Below are positions 10,362-18,388 of a DNA stretch of 64,000 nucleotides, piece by piece. A program made the position numbers and the translations under genes. The stretch lies in assembly GCA_009701715.1 (NCBI GenBank), contig WLJO01000007.1, forward strand, positions 1 through 64,000, in the 5' to 3' direction. Each line of letters begins with the position of its first letter. Positions within the stretch are counted from its first letter, which is position 1. The notes below the pieces were generated by a model. That model did not search any database. It had not been told where the DNA came from and saw nothing but the letters and a program-made list of their open reading frames with translations. Source of the DNA: Actinomycetota bacterium (GTDB lineage: Bacteria; Actinomycetota; Acidimicrobiia; Acidimicrobiales; Ilumatobacteraceae).

Positions 10362-11384
10362 GTGGTACTGGGAATCGATGAACCGAAGGTCACTGCCTGG
10401 CTCGACCAGCATGTCGAGGGCTTGACCGGTCCGTACACCTTCGAGCTGATTGCGGGTGGGCGCTCGAACGTCACCTACCGGGGCGCGGACTCCGGGGGAA
10501 CGAAGTTCGTGCTCAGACGCCCGCCGCTCGGCCACGTGCTCGCAACCGCTCACGACATGGCTCGCGAGCATCGTCTCATCACCGCCGTCGGAAAGACGCC
10601 GGTGCCGGTTCCGCGGACACTGGGGCTCTGCACCGATGTCGAGGTGAATGGGGCGCCGTTCTACGTGATGTCCTTCGTCGAGGGCACGGTCCTCGACTCC
10701 GCAGAGAAGGCCTCGGTGATGACTCTCGAGGCCCGTCGGGCAGCATCGTTCGACCTCATCGATGTGCTCGCTGAGTTGCACGCAGCGGATGTTGACGAGA
10801 TTGGTCTCGGGGATCTCGCCCGTCGGGACAGCTACATCGAGCGACAGCTGAAGCGCTGGACGACGCAGTGGGCGAACAGCAAGACCCGCGAGATGCCCGA
10901 GATGGACGTCCTCGTGAAGAAACTGCAGGACCACATGCCGGTGCAGCAGGGTGCAACCATTGCGCACGGCGACTACCGATTCGGCAACTGTCTCACGGAC
11001 ACGACAGCCGGCAAGATCGTTGGAGTGCTCGACTGGGAACTGTGCACACTCGGCGACCCCCTTGCAGACCTCGGGTACATCGGCATCTACTGGCGTGACC
11101 CAGGTGACACGATCGTGGGCGGTAACGACCCGACCGGCATTGAGGGATTCCCGTACTACAGCGAGCTCGTCGAGCGGTATGCGCTCCGGACGGGTCGGGA
11201 TGTCAGCCAGATTGCCTACTACCGGGCGTTCTCGGCGTATCGACTTGCCGTGATCGGCGAGGGCGTGTACTCCCGTTACCTGAACGGAGCAATGGCAGAT
11301 GAGCTGCCGGACATGGAGAGCATGAAGAACTCTGTGGACACGCGTGTGATCTGGGCCCTCGAACTGCTGCAGAACCTGAAGTAG
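10362..11384 (+). CDS. Phosphotransferase of the aminoglycoside/choline kinase-like superfamily
   Basis: A 340-residue kinase-fold protein. The catalytic loop I-A-H-G-D-Y-R-F-G-N and the metal-binding G-V-L-D-W-E-L-C-T-L-G-D-P-L-A-D-L-G-Y are intact. This spacing and the latter motif are typical of the ACAD10/ACAD11-like subgroup often found with acyl-CoA metabolism genes in actinobacteria, rather than drug-resistance enzymes. The substrate is unknown. The GTG start has TACGGT 7 nt upstream (10349-10354). A dienelactone hydrolase-like gene follows after 5 nt, so the pair is probably one operon. Confidence 0.85.
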   Translation: MVLGIDEPKVTAWLDQHVEGLTGPYTFELIAGGRSNVTYRGADSGGTKFVLRRPPLGHVLATAHDMAREHRLITAVGKTPVPVPRTLGLCTDVEVNGAPFYVMSFVEGTVLDSAEKASVMTLEARRAASFDLIDVLAELHAADVDEIGLGDLARRDSYIERQLKRWTTQWANSKTREMPEMDVLVKKLQDHMPVQQGATIAHGDYRFGNCLTDTTAGKIVGVLDWELCTLGDPLADLGYIGIYWRDPGDTIVGGNDPTGIEGFPYYSELVERYALRTGRDVSQIAYYRAFSAYRLAVIGEGVYSRYLNGAMADELPDMESMKNSVDTRVIWALELLQNLK

Positions 11385-11389
11385 CAGCC

Positions 11390-12130
11390 GTGTCGCCGCT
11401 CTCGGAATGGACGCTGGGGTCCTTCACGGGTGGCGGCATCACACGCGAGACGTACGTGCGCGGCAAGGGCCCCGGCGTCGTCATCATTCACGAGATTCCC
11501 GGCATCACCCCAAAGGTCATCGAGTTTGCGGATGCCGTTGTTGCCGCCGGATTCACCGTCGTCATGCCTGCTCTGGTGGGCAGGCCCGGCAAGGACATCT
11601 CCGGCTGGTACCTGATGCAATCGATGGCTCGGGTCTGTGTGGCGAGGGAGTTCACCACCTGGGCAACCGGTGAGTCATCCGCCGTCTCGCTCTTCCTCCG
11701 TGATCTTTCCCGAGACGTCCATGAGCAGTGCGGCGGCCCCGGGGTCGGGGCGATCGGCATGTGTTTCAGCGGTGGTTTCGCACTGGGGATGATGGTCAAC
11801 GGTCACGTCGTCGCCCCGGTCCTCAGCCAGCCGTCGTTGCCCTTCGCAGTTGGCGCACGCCGATCGGCGGACCTCAACCTGTCCCCGGCGGACCTCGAGG
11901 CGGTCAAGCGGCGTGCTGCGGAGGGATGTCAGGTCCTCGGGCTCCGCTTCGACCGGGACAGGCTGGTGGGCACCCGATTCGACTCGCTCCGCCGGGAGCT
12001 CGGGGACGCATTCATCGCCGTCGAGTACCCGAGCCGCTCGAAGAAGGACCACAGCGTCCTGACCGAGCACCGCGTCGACGACGGTGTCGAGCGCGTCCTC
12101 TCGTTCCTCCGGGACAAGCTGTCCCCTTGA
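11390..12130 (+). CDS. Dienelactone hydrolase family protein
   Basis: 246 residues with an alpha/beta-hydrolase fold. The nucleophile motif G-M-C-F-S-G-G contains Cys125, as in dienelactone hydrolases, and the oxyanion-side H-E-I-P-G-I is near residue 34. A late K-K-D-H-S-V-L-T-E-H segment supplies the candidate catalytic His, but the region that normally carries the acid Asp is less clear. It starts 5 nt after the phosphotransferase gene, implying co-expression. The natural substrate cannot be told from sequence; a general carboxylesterase or lactonase role is possible. Confidence 0.8.
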   Translation: MSPLSEWTLGSFTGGGITRETYVRGKGPGVVIIHEIPGITPKVIEFADAVVAAGFTVVMPALVGRPGKDISGWYLMQSMARVCVAREFTTWATGESSAVSLFLRDLSRDVHEQCGGPGVGAIGMCFSGGFALGMMVNGHVVAPVLSQPSLPFAVGARRSADLNLSPADLEAVKRRAAEGCQVLGLRFDRDRLVGTRFDSLRRELGDAFIAVEYPSRSKKDHSVLTEHRVDDGVERVLSFLRDKLSP

Positions 12131-12178
12131 CAGCGTCGGCCGGTGACGCCTCCACGCCGAACCGATAGCGTCTCGCTC

Positions 12179-13597
12179 ATGGCACAGGTCCGTGAGAATC
12201 TCCCGAGCACACTCGGCGCGTTGCAGGCATCAGGCTGGGAGTCGCTGCCGGTCAAGGAAGAGATCCGCAAGAATGCCGTTGCGAAGATCGCGGCCGGAGA
12301 GGCGCTGTTCGACGGTGTGCTCGGCTACGAGAACACCGTGATGCCGCAGCTGGAAAACGCCATCCTCGCCGGGCACGACGTCATCTTCCTCGGCGAGCGC
12401 GGTCAGGCCAAGACGCGCATGATCCGCTCCCTCACGGGACTGCTCGACGAGTGGATGCCAATCGTGGCTGGCTCCGAGATCAACGACGACCCGTATCACC
12501 CCGTCTCCAAGCACGCCCGCGACCTCGTGGCGTTCGAGGGTGAGGCCACGCCGATCGAGTGGGTGCACCGGGGTGATCGCTTCGGGGAGAAACTGGCAAC
12601 GCCGGACACCTCCATCGCCGATCTCATCGGTGAGGTGGATCCCATCAAGGTGGCCGAGGGTCGGTATCTGTCCGACGAGTTGACCCTGCACTACGGCCTC
12701 GTGCCGCGCACCAACCGGGGCATCTTCGCGATCAATGAGCTGCCCGACCTCTCGGAGCGAATCCAGGTGGGCTTGCTCAACGTGCTCGAGGAGCGCGACA
12801 TCCAGGTGCGCGGTTACAAGATCCGCCTGCCCCTCGACATCTTGTTGGTCGCATCGGCGAACCCGGACGACTACACCAACAGAGGCCGGATCATCACGCC
12901 GCTGAAGGACCGTTTCGGCAGCCAGATCCGCACGCACTACCCGCTCGAAGCGAGTACTGAGGTCTCGATCGTCCGTCAAGAGGCACGTCAGCCGAGCGTC
13001 GGGGGCGTGACAGTGCGCGTGCCCGATTACCTCGAGGATGTCATCGCCACGTTCTCCCAACTGGCGAGGACGAGCCCCAACATCAACCAGCGGAGCGGAG
13101 TGAGCGTTCGGCTCAGCGTGGCGAACTACGAGGTGCTGTGCGCTAATGCGCTGCGGCGTGCCCTGCACTCCGGCGAGCGCGACGTGGTGCCCCGTATCTG
13201 CGACCTTGAGGCGCTGCCGGCGTCAACACTGGGCAAGGTGGAGATCGAAGCGCTCGAGGAAGGCCGCGAAGGGTCGATCGTCGAGAACCTCCTGCGTCAG
13301 GCAGTCCTCACCGTGTTCAAGGATCGGCTTCCCTTCGATCAGGTCCGTGACGTCATCGCTGCGTTCGAAGAGGGGGTTGTCGCCCACGTCGGCGAGGACG
13401 TCTCATCCGTTGACGAAGCGGGCCTGCTCGAGCAGGTGCCGGCCCTGTTGGCCCCCGTGCGCGTCCTTGCCGGTGCCGACGAATCGGCCGCTGGTCTGGC
13501 GAGCGCTGTGGAGTTCGTGCTCGAGGGTCTGCACCTCTCGAAACGCCTGAACAAAGATGCGTCCGGAGCCAGGGCTACCTACCGCAGCCGGGGCTGA
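12179..13597 (+). CDS. MoxR/Mg-chelatase ChlI-type AAA+ ATPase
   Basis: 472 residues. The Walker A loop is G-E-R-G-Q-A-K-T. The Walker B-like segment is I-F-A-I-N-E-L-P-D-L, with Asn where many relatives have Asp but the catalytic Glu kept. Sensor I is in L-L-V-A-S-A-N-P-D-D-Y and the arginine-rich I-T-P-L-K-D-R-F-G motif follows. These are features of the MoxR/ChlI clade, which works with a VWA-domain partner to remodel targets. A VWA protein is encoded at 15715, only three genes away, and is the likely partner. The ATG at 12179 has TAGCGT 7 nt upstream (12166-12171). Specific target unknown; a bacteriochlorophyll role is unlikely without other bch genes. Confidence 0.85.
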   Translation: MAQVRENLPSTLGALQASGWESLPVKEEIRKNAVAKIAAGEALFDGVLGYENTVMPQLENAILAGHDVIFLGERGQAKTRMIRSLTGLLDEWMPIVAGSEINDDPYHPVSKHARDLVAFEGEATPIEWVHRGDRFGEKLATPDTSIADLIGEVDPIKVAEGRYLSDELTLHYGLVPRTNRGIFAINELPDLSERIQVGLLNVLEERDIQVRGYKIRLPLDILLVASANPDDYTNRGRIITPLKDRFGSQIRTHYPLEASTEVSIVRQEARQPSVGGVTVRVPDYLEDVIATFSQLARTSPNINQRSGVSVRLSVANYEVLCANALRRALHSGERDVVPRICDLEALPASTLGKVEIEALEEGREGSIVENLLRQAVLTVFKDRLPFDQVRDVIAAFEEGVVAHVGEDVSSVDEAGLLEQVPALLAPVRVLAGADESAAGLASAVEFVLEGLHLSKRLNKDASGARATYRSRG

Positions 13598-13661
13598 ATC
13601 CGCCCCTCCTTGGCCCGTCCAGGGGCCAGAATCCGCGAAAGCAACACCCGGAAAGTGTGAC

Positions 13662-13667
13662 TAATAT
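13662..13667 (+). promoter_or_regulatory. Possible -10 element for cspA
   Basis: TAATAT lies 44 nt before the cspA ATG, leaving a short untranslated leader that contains a weak C-rich/G-rich stem (CCCAC with GTGGG) just before the ribosome binding site. No clear -35 is visible. Confidence 0.4.
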
Positions 13668-13710
13668 CTCCCCAACCTCCCACGGGGGTGTGGGGGAAGT
13701 AGGAGTAGAC

Positions 13711-13911
13711 ATGGCTACGGGTACTGTCAAATTCTTCAATGACCAGAAGGGTTATGGCTTCATCAGTCGGGACGATGGCGAGGATCTCTTCGTTCACTTC
13801 TCGAACATCATTGGTTCCGGTCGGCGCACGCTCGTGCAGGACCAGAAGGTGAACTTCGAGATCGGGGAGGGCCGTAGGGGCCCCGAGGCCCGCAACGTCG
13901 AAGGACTCTGA
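13711..13911 (+). CDS. cspA: Cold-shock protein CspA family
   Basis: A 66-residue single cold-shock domain that binds single-stranded nucleic acid. RNP1 is K-G-Y-G-F-I and RNP2 is L-F-V-H-F, both intact, and the length is normal. A strong ribosome binding site (G-T-A-G-G-A-G) precedes the ATG by 5-6 nt. A longer in-frame extension upstream lacks family similarity and was not used. It sits alone between the AAA ATPase gene and the convergent GH1-like gene. It may act as an RNA chaperone at low temperature or constitutively; sequence does not decide which. Confidence 0.95.
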   Translation: MATGTVKFFNDQKGYGFISRDDGEDLFVHFSNIIGSGRRTLVQDQKVNFEIGEGRRGPEARNVEGL

Positions 13912-13952
13912 CGAGACGACGGGCCAACTGTCCGTCAGCACGCAGTCCGGGC

Positions 13953-15062
13953 TCAGCCGGTTCCTCGCGCTGGGGGCGTGAGGACCAACCAGGCGGCGGT
14001 CTCACCGGTCGGGTTCCGGTCACGGTCCACGAGTGACGCAACGTGGGCGTCACGCGGGCTGATGGCAGGATCGACGAAAACCGCGTCCAGCGGTATGCCG
14101 TCGGAGGTCGCGCCGCGGATTGCGTGCACCGTCGACTCCACGAACAGCCGGCGTTCCTCATTGTTGGCCCACCGCACGTCGATCCCGGCGAGCATCACGG
14201 GCCGATCCGGCCCCTCCTCGGCAGCACGCCGCAGCAGCGAGCCAAGGCGTTCCTCCCAGCGTCGTCGGGTGTCGTCGGTGATCGTCCCCTCGGGGACATC
14301 GAGCGACGTCACGATGCCGAGACGGTCGAGCGATCCGCCGAGGTCGGCCACCTCCCGCTCGGTGCCGTTGGGCAGGTAGATCGTCCCGTCACGCAGGCCG
14401 CGCAACCACATTGTCCAGCGCACGTGATCCTCGAAGCGCGCTGCGTTCTGCGCCGGAACGGTCCCGTCGGTCGGGCGCACCATGCGCACACTGAGGGCTG
14501 TCGATACCGGTGGCCCGCCCTGCAGGATCCTCCAGGCGTCCCGCCACGCAACGGCCATGTTGATCAGTGCTACTTCGTGCTTGCGCGTATCCGCCGTCCA
14601 GCGGGCGGCGGCACTGACCGGGTCGATGATCGGAAACCACCCTGCAACGTCGTCGCCGAAGAGTTCTGCGGCAGTCTCCACCCAACGCGGCCAGGCAAGA
14701 CCCGCAGTGCGACTGTCGGAGAATGAGCCCTCGTCGTCGAACCATGCCGGAACGGACCGTTCGTGCAGCGCTGCCCACACAGCGATGTCATTGTGCGCTG
14801 CTGCGACAAACACCGACTGGTACCACTCCCGCCAGTCGTCGTCGACCTTTCCCGGCACCGGCTGGAGCCGGGACCAGTCGAGGCCGAGGCGGATCGAGCG
14901 GACGCCGGTACCAGCGAGCAGTTCGAGGTCCTCCTCGTACCGGGTGAAGAAATCGTTCCCGGGAGAGGGGGGCCCGGCCCAATCCGAGTTCGGCGAGGTG
15001 CCGAGTATGCCGAGGGCCGAGAGGGCACCTCCGAGCTGCAGGGTGGGGACGGGCCGGGTCAC
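13953..15062 (-). CDS. GH1-like (beta-glucosidase fold) protein lacking catalytic glutamates
   Basis: About 369 residues. The early motif D-L-E-L-L-A-G-T-G-V-R-S-I-R-L-G-L-D-W-S-R-L-Q-P matches the GH1 segment containing S-I-x-W-S-R-I-x-P. However, the acid/base motif T-F-N-E-P appears as F-P-I-I-D-P, and the nucleophile motif T-E-N-G appears as A-G-I-D-V. Both catalytic Glu residues are therefore replaced, which suggests a sugar-binding or scaffold role. It is also shorter than active GH1 enzymes (about 450). The GTG at 15062 overlaps the cyclase stop by 4 bp (GTGA), so the two are translationally coupled. No signal peptide is seen. Confidence 0.65.
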   Translation of the reverse strand: MTRPVPTLQLGGALSALGILGTSPNSDWAGPPSPGNDFFTRYEEDLELLAGTGVRSIRLGLDWSRLQPVPGKVDDDWREWYQSVFVAAAHNDIAVWAALHERSVPAWFDDEGSFSDSRTAGLAWPRWVETAAELFGDDVAGWFPIIDPVSAAARWTADTRKHEVALINMAVAWRDAWRILQGGPPVSTALSVRMVRPTDGTVPAQNAARFEDHVRWTMWLRGLRDGTIYLPNGTEREVADLGGSLDRLGIVTSLDVPEGTITDDTRRRWEERLGSLLRRAAEEGPDRPVMLAGIDVRWANNEERRLFVESTVHAIRGATSDGIPLDAVFVDPAISPRDAHVASLVDRDRNPTGETAAWLVLTPPARGTG

Positions 15063-15604
15063 ATGAAGCGCGGACGCGTCCACAGTTCGCCTGTGTCCAC
15101 GCCGTCGGTCTCCAGCTTGCCCGCGAGCTGCATCACGTCGACCTCACCAGGGAAGCCCCGGAGTTCGAGCGGTTCGTGGGGGCGGGCGGAGACGCCCTGC
15201 GGCAGGCGCTCGATCTGCATCGTGGGGATGAGGATCTCGAAGGGTCCTGCCGCGTCGCACAGCCTGGCCGCCATGTTGACCTCCGAGCCGATGTAGTCGT
15301 CGCCCTCGAACAGCAACGCATAGCCGGTGGCCATGCCGATACGGGCGGTGAGCGGGGCGCAGGTCTCCCCTGCCCGGTCGGCGAGCTCGATCGCGAACTT
15401 GACGGCGGCCTCTTGGTCGACCGAGACGACCATGCAGCCGTCACCCAGCCACTTGGCCACCCGGACACCGCTCTCGGAGGCAACCTCACGGGTGATCGAG
15501 CGGAACGCGCCGAGAATCCGTCCGGCCGCGTCGTCGCCATAGGCTGCGGTGTAGTTCGTGAACCCGGAGAGGTCCACGAACACGAACGTTCTCGGTACTC
15601 GCAT
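15059..15604 (-). CDS. Class III adenylate/guanylate cyclase catalytic domain protein
   Basis: A 181-residue stand-alone cyclase homology domain. The metal Asp residues are present: Asp11 in V-F-V-D-L-S-G-F and Asp55 in K-W-L-G-D-G-C. Lys51 precedes the second, fitting the purine-specifying Lys of adenylate cyclases. The transition-state Asn/Arg pair is in G-S-E-V-N-M-A-A-R-L. No membrane or sensor domain is attached. It lies first in an operon with the GH1-like gene and diverges from the VWA gene. Probably makes cAMP in the cytoplasm; activity is inferred from the intact motifs. Confidence 0.85.
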   Translation of the reverse strand: MRVPRTFVFVDLSGFTNYTAAYGDDAAGRILGAFRSITREVASESGVRVAKWLGDGCMVVSVDQEAAVKFAIELADRAGETCAPLTARIGMATGYALLFEGDDYIGSEVNMAARLCDAAGPFEILIPTMQIERLPQGVSARPHEPLELRGFPGEVDVMQLAGKLETDGVDTGELWTRPRFM

Positions 15605-15714
15605 CTCGGGCCTGAGGCTACCGGGGATGTGTTGTCGGGGCGGCTAAATATCGTCTGCACGCTCGGTAAACGCGCGCCGAACAGAACGTGGTAGCGGCCG
15701 TGTACCCTCCGCTC

Positions 15715-17763
15715 ATGGCGGTTCGCTTCACGTACAGCAGGTGGGACGGGACTCAGAAGGGGTTCGATCTGGATGCCGACCAGATCATGGACGAGATCAC
15801 CGACGATCTCCTCTACCACGGCGACGTGAATGCGGCGCTTCGACGCATGCTGCAAAACGGCTTCCGCGATGCCGACGGTAACCGCATGCAAGGTCTTCGC
15901 GAGATGCTCCAGCAGCTTCGTGACCGCCGGCAGGAACTGAAGGACAGCGGCAATCTCGGCGGTGTCTACGACGAGATCGCCCAGGAACTGACGGACATCC
16001 TCGACGAGGAGCGGCACGGCATCGACCGCCAGCAGGCGCAGGCAGACAGTGCTAGTGACGAACGCCGTCAGGACCTCGCCCGGCAGGCCGCATCCGAGCG
16101 CCACCTGCAGCTGGACATGCTTCCCGAGGACCTCGCCGGTCGGGTACGAGAGCTTCAGAACTACGACTTCACGTCCGCTGAGGCACAGCAGCGCTTCGAG
16201 CAGCTGATGGACAAGTTGCGCGAGCAGCTGATGCAGCAGTACGTGGACCAGATGACCGACGGCGTGCAGAACGCGTCCCCCGAGCAGATGCAGCGCATGA
16301 AGGACATGATGTCCGAGCTGAACAACATGTTGGAGCGTCACCAGAGCGGCGAGAATGCCCGCTTCGAGGAGTTCATGCAGGAGTTCGGCGACTTCTTCCC
16401 CGAGAACCCTCAGAGCGTGGAGGAACTGCTCGAGAGCATCGCGAAGCGCATGGCCGCCGCTCAGGCGATGCTCAACTCGATGACGCCCGAGCAACGGGCT
16501 CAGTTGCAGCAACTGTCCGATCAGCTCATGCAGGACATGGACCTGCAGTGGCAGGCCGAGCAATTGTCACAGAACCTCCAGCAGATGTTCCCGAGCCTTC
16601 CCTGGGAGCGCGGCTACGACATGCAGGGTCAGGACCCGATGGGTTTCCAGCAGGGCATGCAGACGATGCAGGACCTCGGTGACCTCGACCAGATCGAGCA
16701 GATGCTCCGTGGTGCAACGTCGCCAGGGCAACTGGCAGAGGTGGACCTCGACCGCGTCAAGGACCTCATGGGCGATGACGCGGCGAAGTCGTTGGACCAG
16801 TTGTCGCAACTCGCCAAGATGCTCGAGGACGCAGGGCTGATCAACAACAAGGAGGGGCGGCTGGAACTCACGCCCAAGGGACTGCGTGCCATCGGCTCCA
16901 ACTCGCTGCGCGACCTGTTCTCGAAACTGGCCAAAGACAAGATGGGCACGCACCAGATCGATCGCCAGGGCATCGGTCACGAGCGCACCTACGAGTCCAA
17001 GCAGTACGAGTACGGCGACCCGTTCAACCTGGATCTACACCGCACGATCCGCAACGCAATCCGCCGGGGCGGTCAGGGAACGCCGGTATCGCTGCAGCCC
17101 GACGACTTCGAGATTGAGCGAACCGAAACCCTCACCAAGTCGTCCACGGTGCTCATGCTCGACCTCTCGATGTCCATGCCGATGAAGGGCAATTTCCTTC
17201 CTGCCAAGAAGGTCACGATGGCGCTGCACTCGCTCATCACCTCGCAGTTCCCGCGGGACTACATCGGCATCGTCGGCTTCAGCAAGGTTGCGCACGTCAT
17301 CCGCCCCGAGGACCTTCCCGAGGTCAGCTGGGACTTCGACTACGGCACGAACATGCAGCACGGCTTCCTGCTGTCTCGTCAGATGCTCGCCCGCCAGACG
17401 GGTACCAAGCAGATCATCATGATCACCGACGGGGAGCCGACGGCCCATATCGAGGCCGATGGCGGTGTGTTCTTCAACTATCCGCCGGTTGCCGAGACCA
17501 TCGAGGCGACGATGCGCGAGGTCATGCGCTGCACGCGAGACAACATCCGGATCAACACGTTCATGCTCGACCCCAACGCGTACCTCAAGCAGTTCATCGA
17601 GACGTTGAGCAGCATGAATGGCGGCCGGGCGTTCTTCACGAACCCCGAGACGCTGGGTGACTACGTACTGGTCGACTTCGTGGAGCACAAGCGGCAGATG
17701 TCACGCGGCGGCAACGGTGGCCGGGCGGCACGCATGGGCCGCGGCGACCGCCAGGCCGGCTAG
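15715..17763 (+). CDS. Large VWA-domain protein, probable partner of the MoxR-type ATPase
   Basis: About 682 residues. The first 450 residues are acidic, Gln/Met-rich and predicted helical, with repeated Q-L, M-Q and E-Q-M segments. The C-terminal von Willebrand A domain has an intact MIDAS: D-L-S-M-S, a Thr region, and I-T-D-G-E-P. There is no signal peptide, so it is probably cytoplasmic. Such VWA proteins act with MoxR/ChlI ATPases like the one at 12179 as metal-insertion or remodelling chaperones. The ATG at 15715 has TACCCT 6 nt upstream (15703-15708); an upstream in-frame GTG at 15688 is less likely. Confidence 0.82.
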   Translation: MAVRFTYSRWDGTQKGFDLDADQIMDEITDDLLYHGDVNAALRRMLQNGFRDADGNRMQGLREMLQQLRDRRQELKDSGNLGGVYDEIAQELTDILDEERHGIDRQQAQADSASDERRQDLARQAASERHLQLDMLPEDLAGRVRELQNYDFTSAEAQQRFEQLMDKLREQLMQQYVDQMTDGVQNASPEQMQRMKDMMSELNNMLERHQSGENARFEEFMQEFGDFFPENPQSVEELLESIAKRMAAAQAMLNSMTPEQRAQLQQLSDQLMQDMDLQWQAEQLSQNLQQMFPSLPWERGYDMQGQDPMGFQQGMQTMQDLGDLDQIEQMLRGATSPGQLAEVDLDRVKDLMGDDAAKSLDQLSQLAKMLEDAGLINNKEGRLELTPKGLRAIGSNSLRDLFSKLAKDKMGTHQIDRQGIGHERTYESKQYEYGDPFNLDLHRTIRNAIRRGGQGTPVSLQPDDFEIERTETLTKSSTVLMLDLSMSMPMKGNFLPAKKVTMALHSLITSQFPRDYIGIVGFSKVAHVIRPEDLPEVSWDFDYGTNMQHGFLLSRQMLARQTGTKQIIMITDGEPTAHIEADGGVFFNYPPVAETIEATMREVMRCTRDNIRINTFMLDPNAYLKQFIETLSSMNGGRAFFTNPETLGDYVLVDFVEHKRQMSRGGNGGRAARMGRGDRQAG

Positions 17764-18087
17764 CAGCGGATCGGGGAGCGAGCAGAGCGCTGCAACGGTT
17801 GAGGTCCTCGTTACTGAAGGCCGTGGGACGCACCATGAGTCCCACCGTCACCACGGGGCTGCACCGGTAGCAGCGTCGTGATGTCGCCCTTCCCGACGCG
17901 GATTCGGGGCCTGTTTGCCTCGGTTGCGGTAATCGTGTCAGGAAATCCTTCAAAAAACGGCATCCGCACTTGCCAAAGGCACATGTGATAGTGGACAATT
18001 GCACGGTTGTAATTACAGGCGTGGGTGTTGCACACGAGATTCGCATGCATCGGCATGCGAGCAGACCCAGTGACGGGAGGGCAACAG
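17764..18087 (+). promoter_or_regulatory. Intergenic region carrying the whiB promoter and dyad elements
   Basis: The first 170 nt show nothing I can name. Closer to whiB there are TTGCCA (near 17970) as a possible -35, a perfect palindrome TGTAATTACA at 18008-18017, flanking TTGCAC direct repeats (near 17999 and 18028), and an 8-bp inverted repeat TCGCATGC (18041-18048) / GCATGCGA (18053-18060) that would form a hairpin in the leader. The dyads are candidate operators for a developmental or redox regulator. This is pattern only; no binding protein is assigned. Confidence 0.4.
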
Positions 18088-18360
18088 ATGTACGACGACC
18101 GTAGACATGAGAGCGAACAAGATTGGCAGGATCAGGCGAACTGCCTGGGAGTGGACCCCGATCTCTTCTTTCCGGAGCGTGGAGCCTCCACTCGTGAGGC
18201 CAAGGAAGTGTGCCGTGGCTGTGTGGTGAGGCTTGATTGCCTTGAGTACGCGCTGGCCAACGGCGAGAAGTTCGGGATCTGGGGCGGACTGTCGGAGCGT
18301 GAGCGCCGGCGTCTGCGTCGTCAGCGTGCACTTTCCGTGCGTCAGACGGCGTCAGCCTGA
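18088..18360 (+). CDS. WhiB-family iron-sulfur regulator (WhiB2/WhiD-like)
   Basis: A 90-residue WhiB protein. Four Cys ligands of the [4Fe-4S] cluster are at 19, 42, 45 and 51 (C-x22-C-x2-C-x5-C), and the G-I-W-G-G turn is at 63-67, followed by an Arg-rich DNA-contacting tail. The segment G-x-S-T-R-E-A-K-x-V-C and L-S-E-R-E-R-R is most like WhiB2/WhiD, which controls septation and sporulation in other actinobacteria. The ATG at 18088 has a GGGAGG ribosome binding site; a longer upstream extension is not family-like. The leader has notable dyads. WhiB proteins act with the primary sigma factor. Confidence 0.92.
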   Translation: MYDDRRHESEQDWQDQANCLGVDPDLFFPERGASTREAKEVCRGCVVRLDCLEYALANGEKFGIWGGLSERERRRLRRQRALSVRQTASA

Positions 18361-18388
18361 TCCACCGATTCCGGGGCGTTATCGCGCC

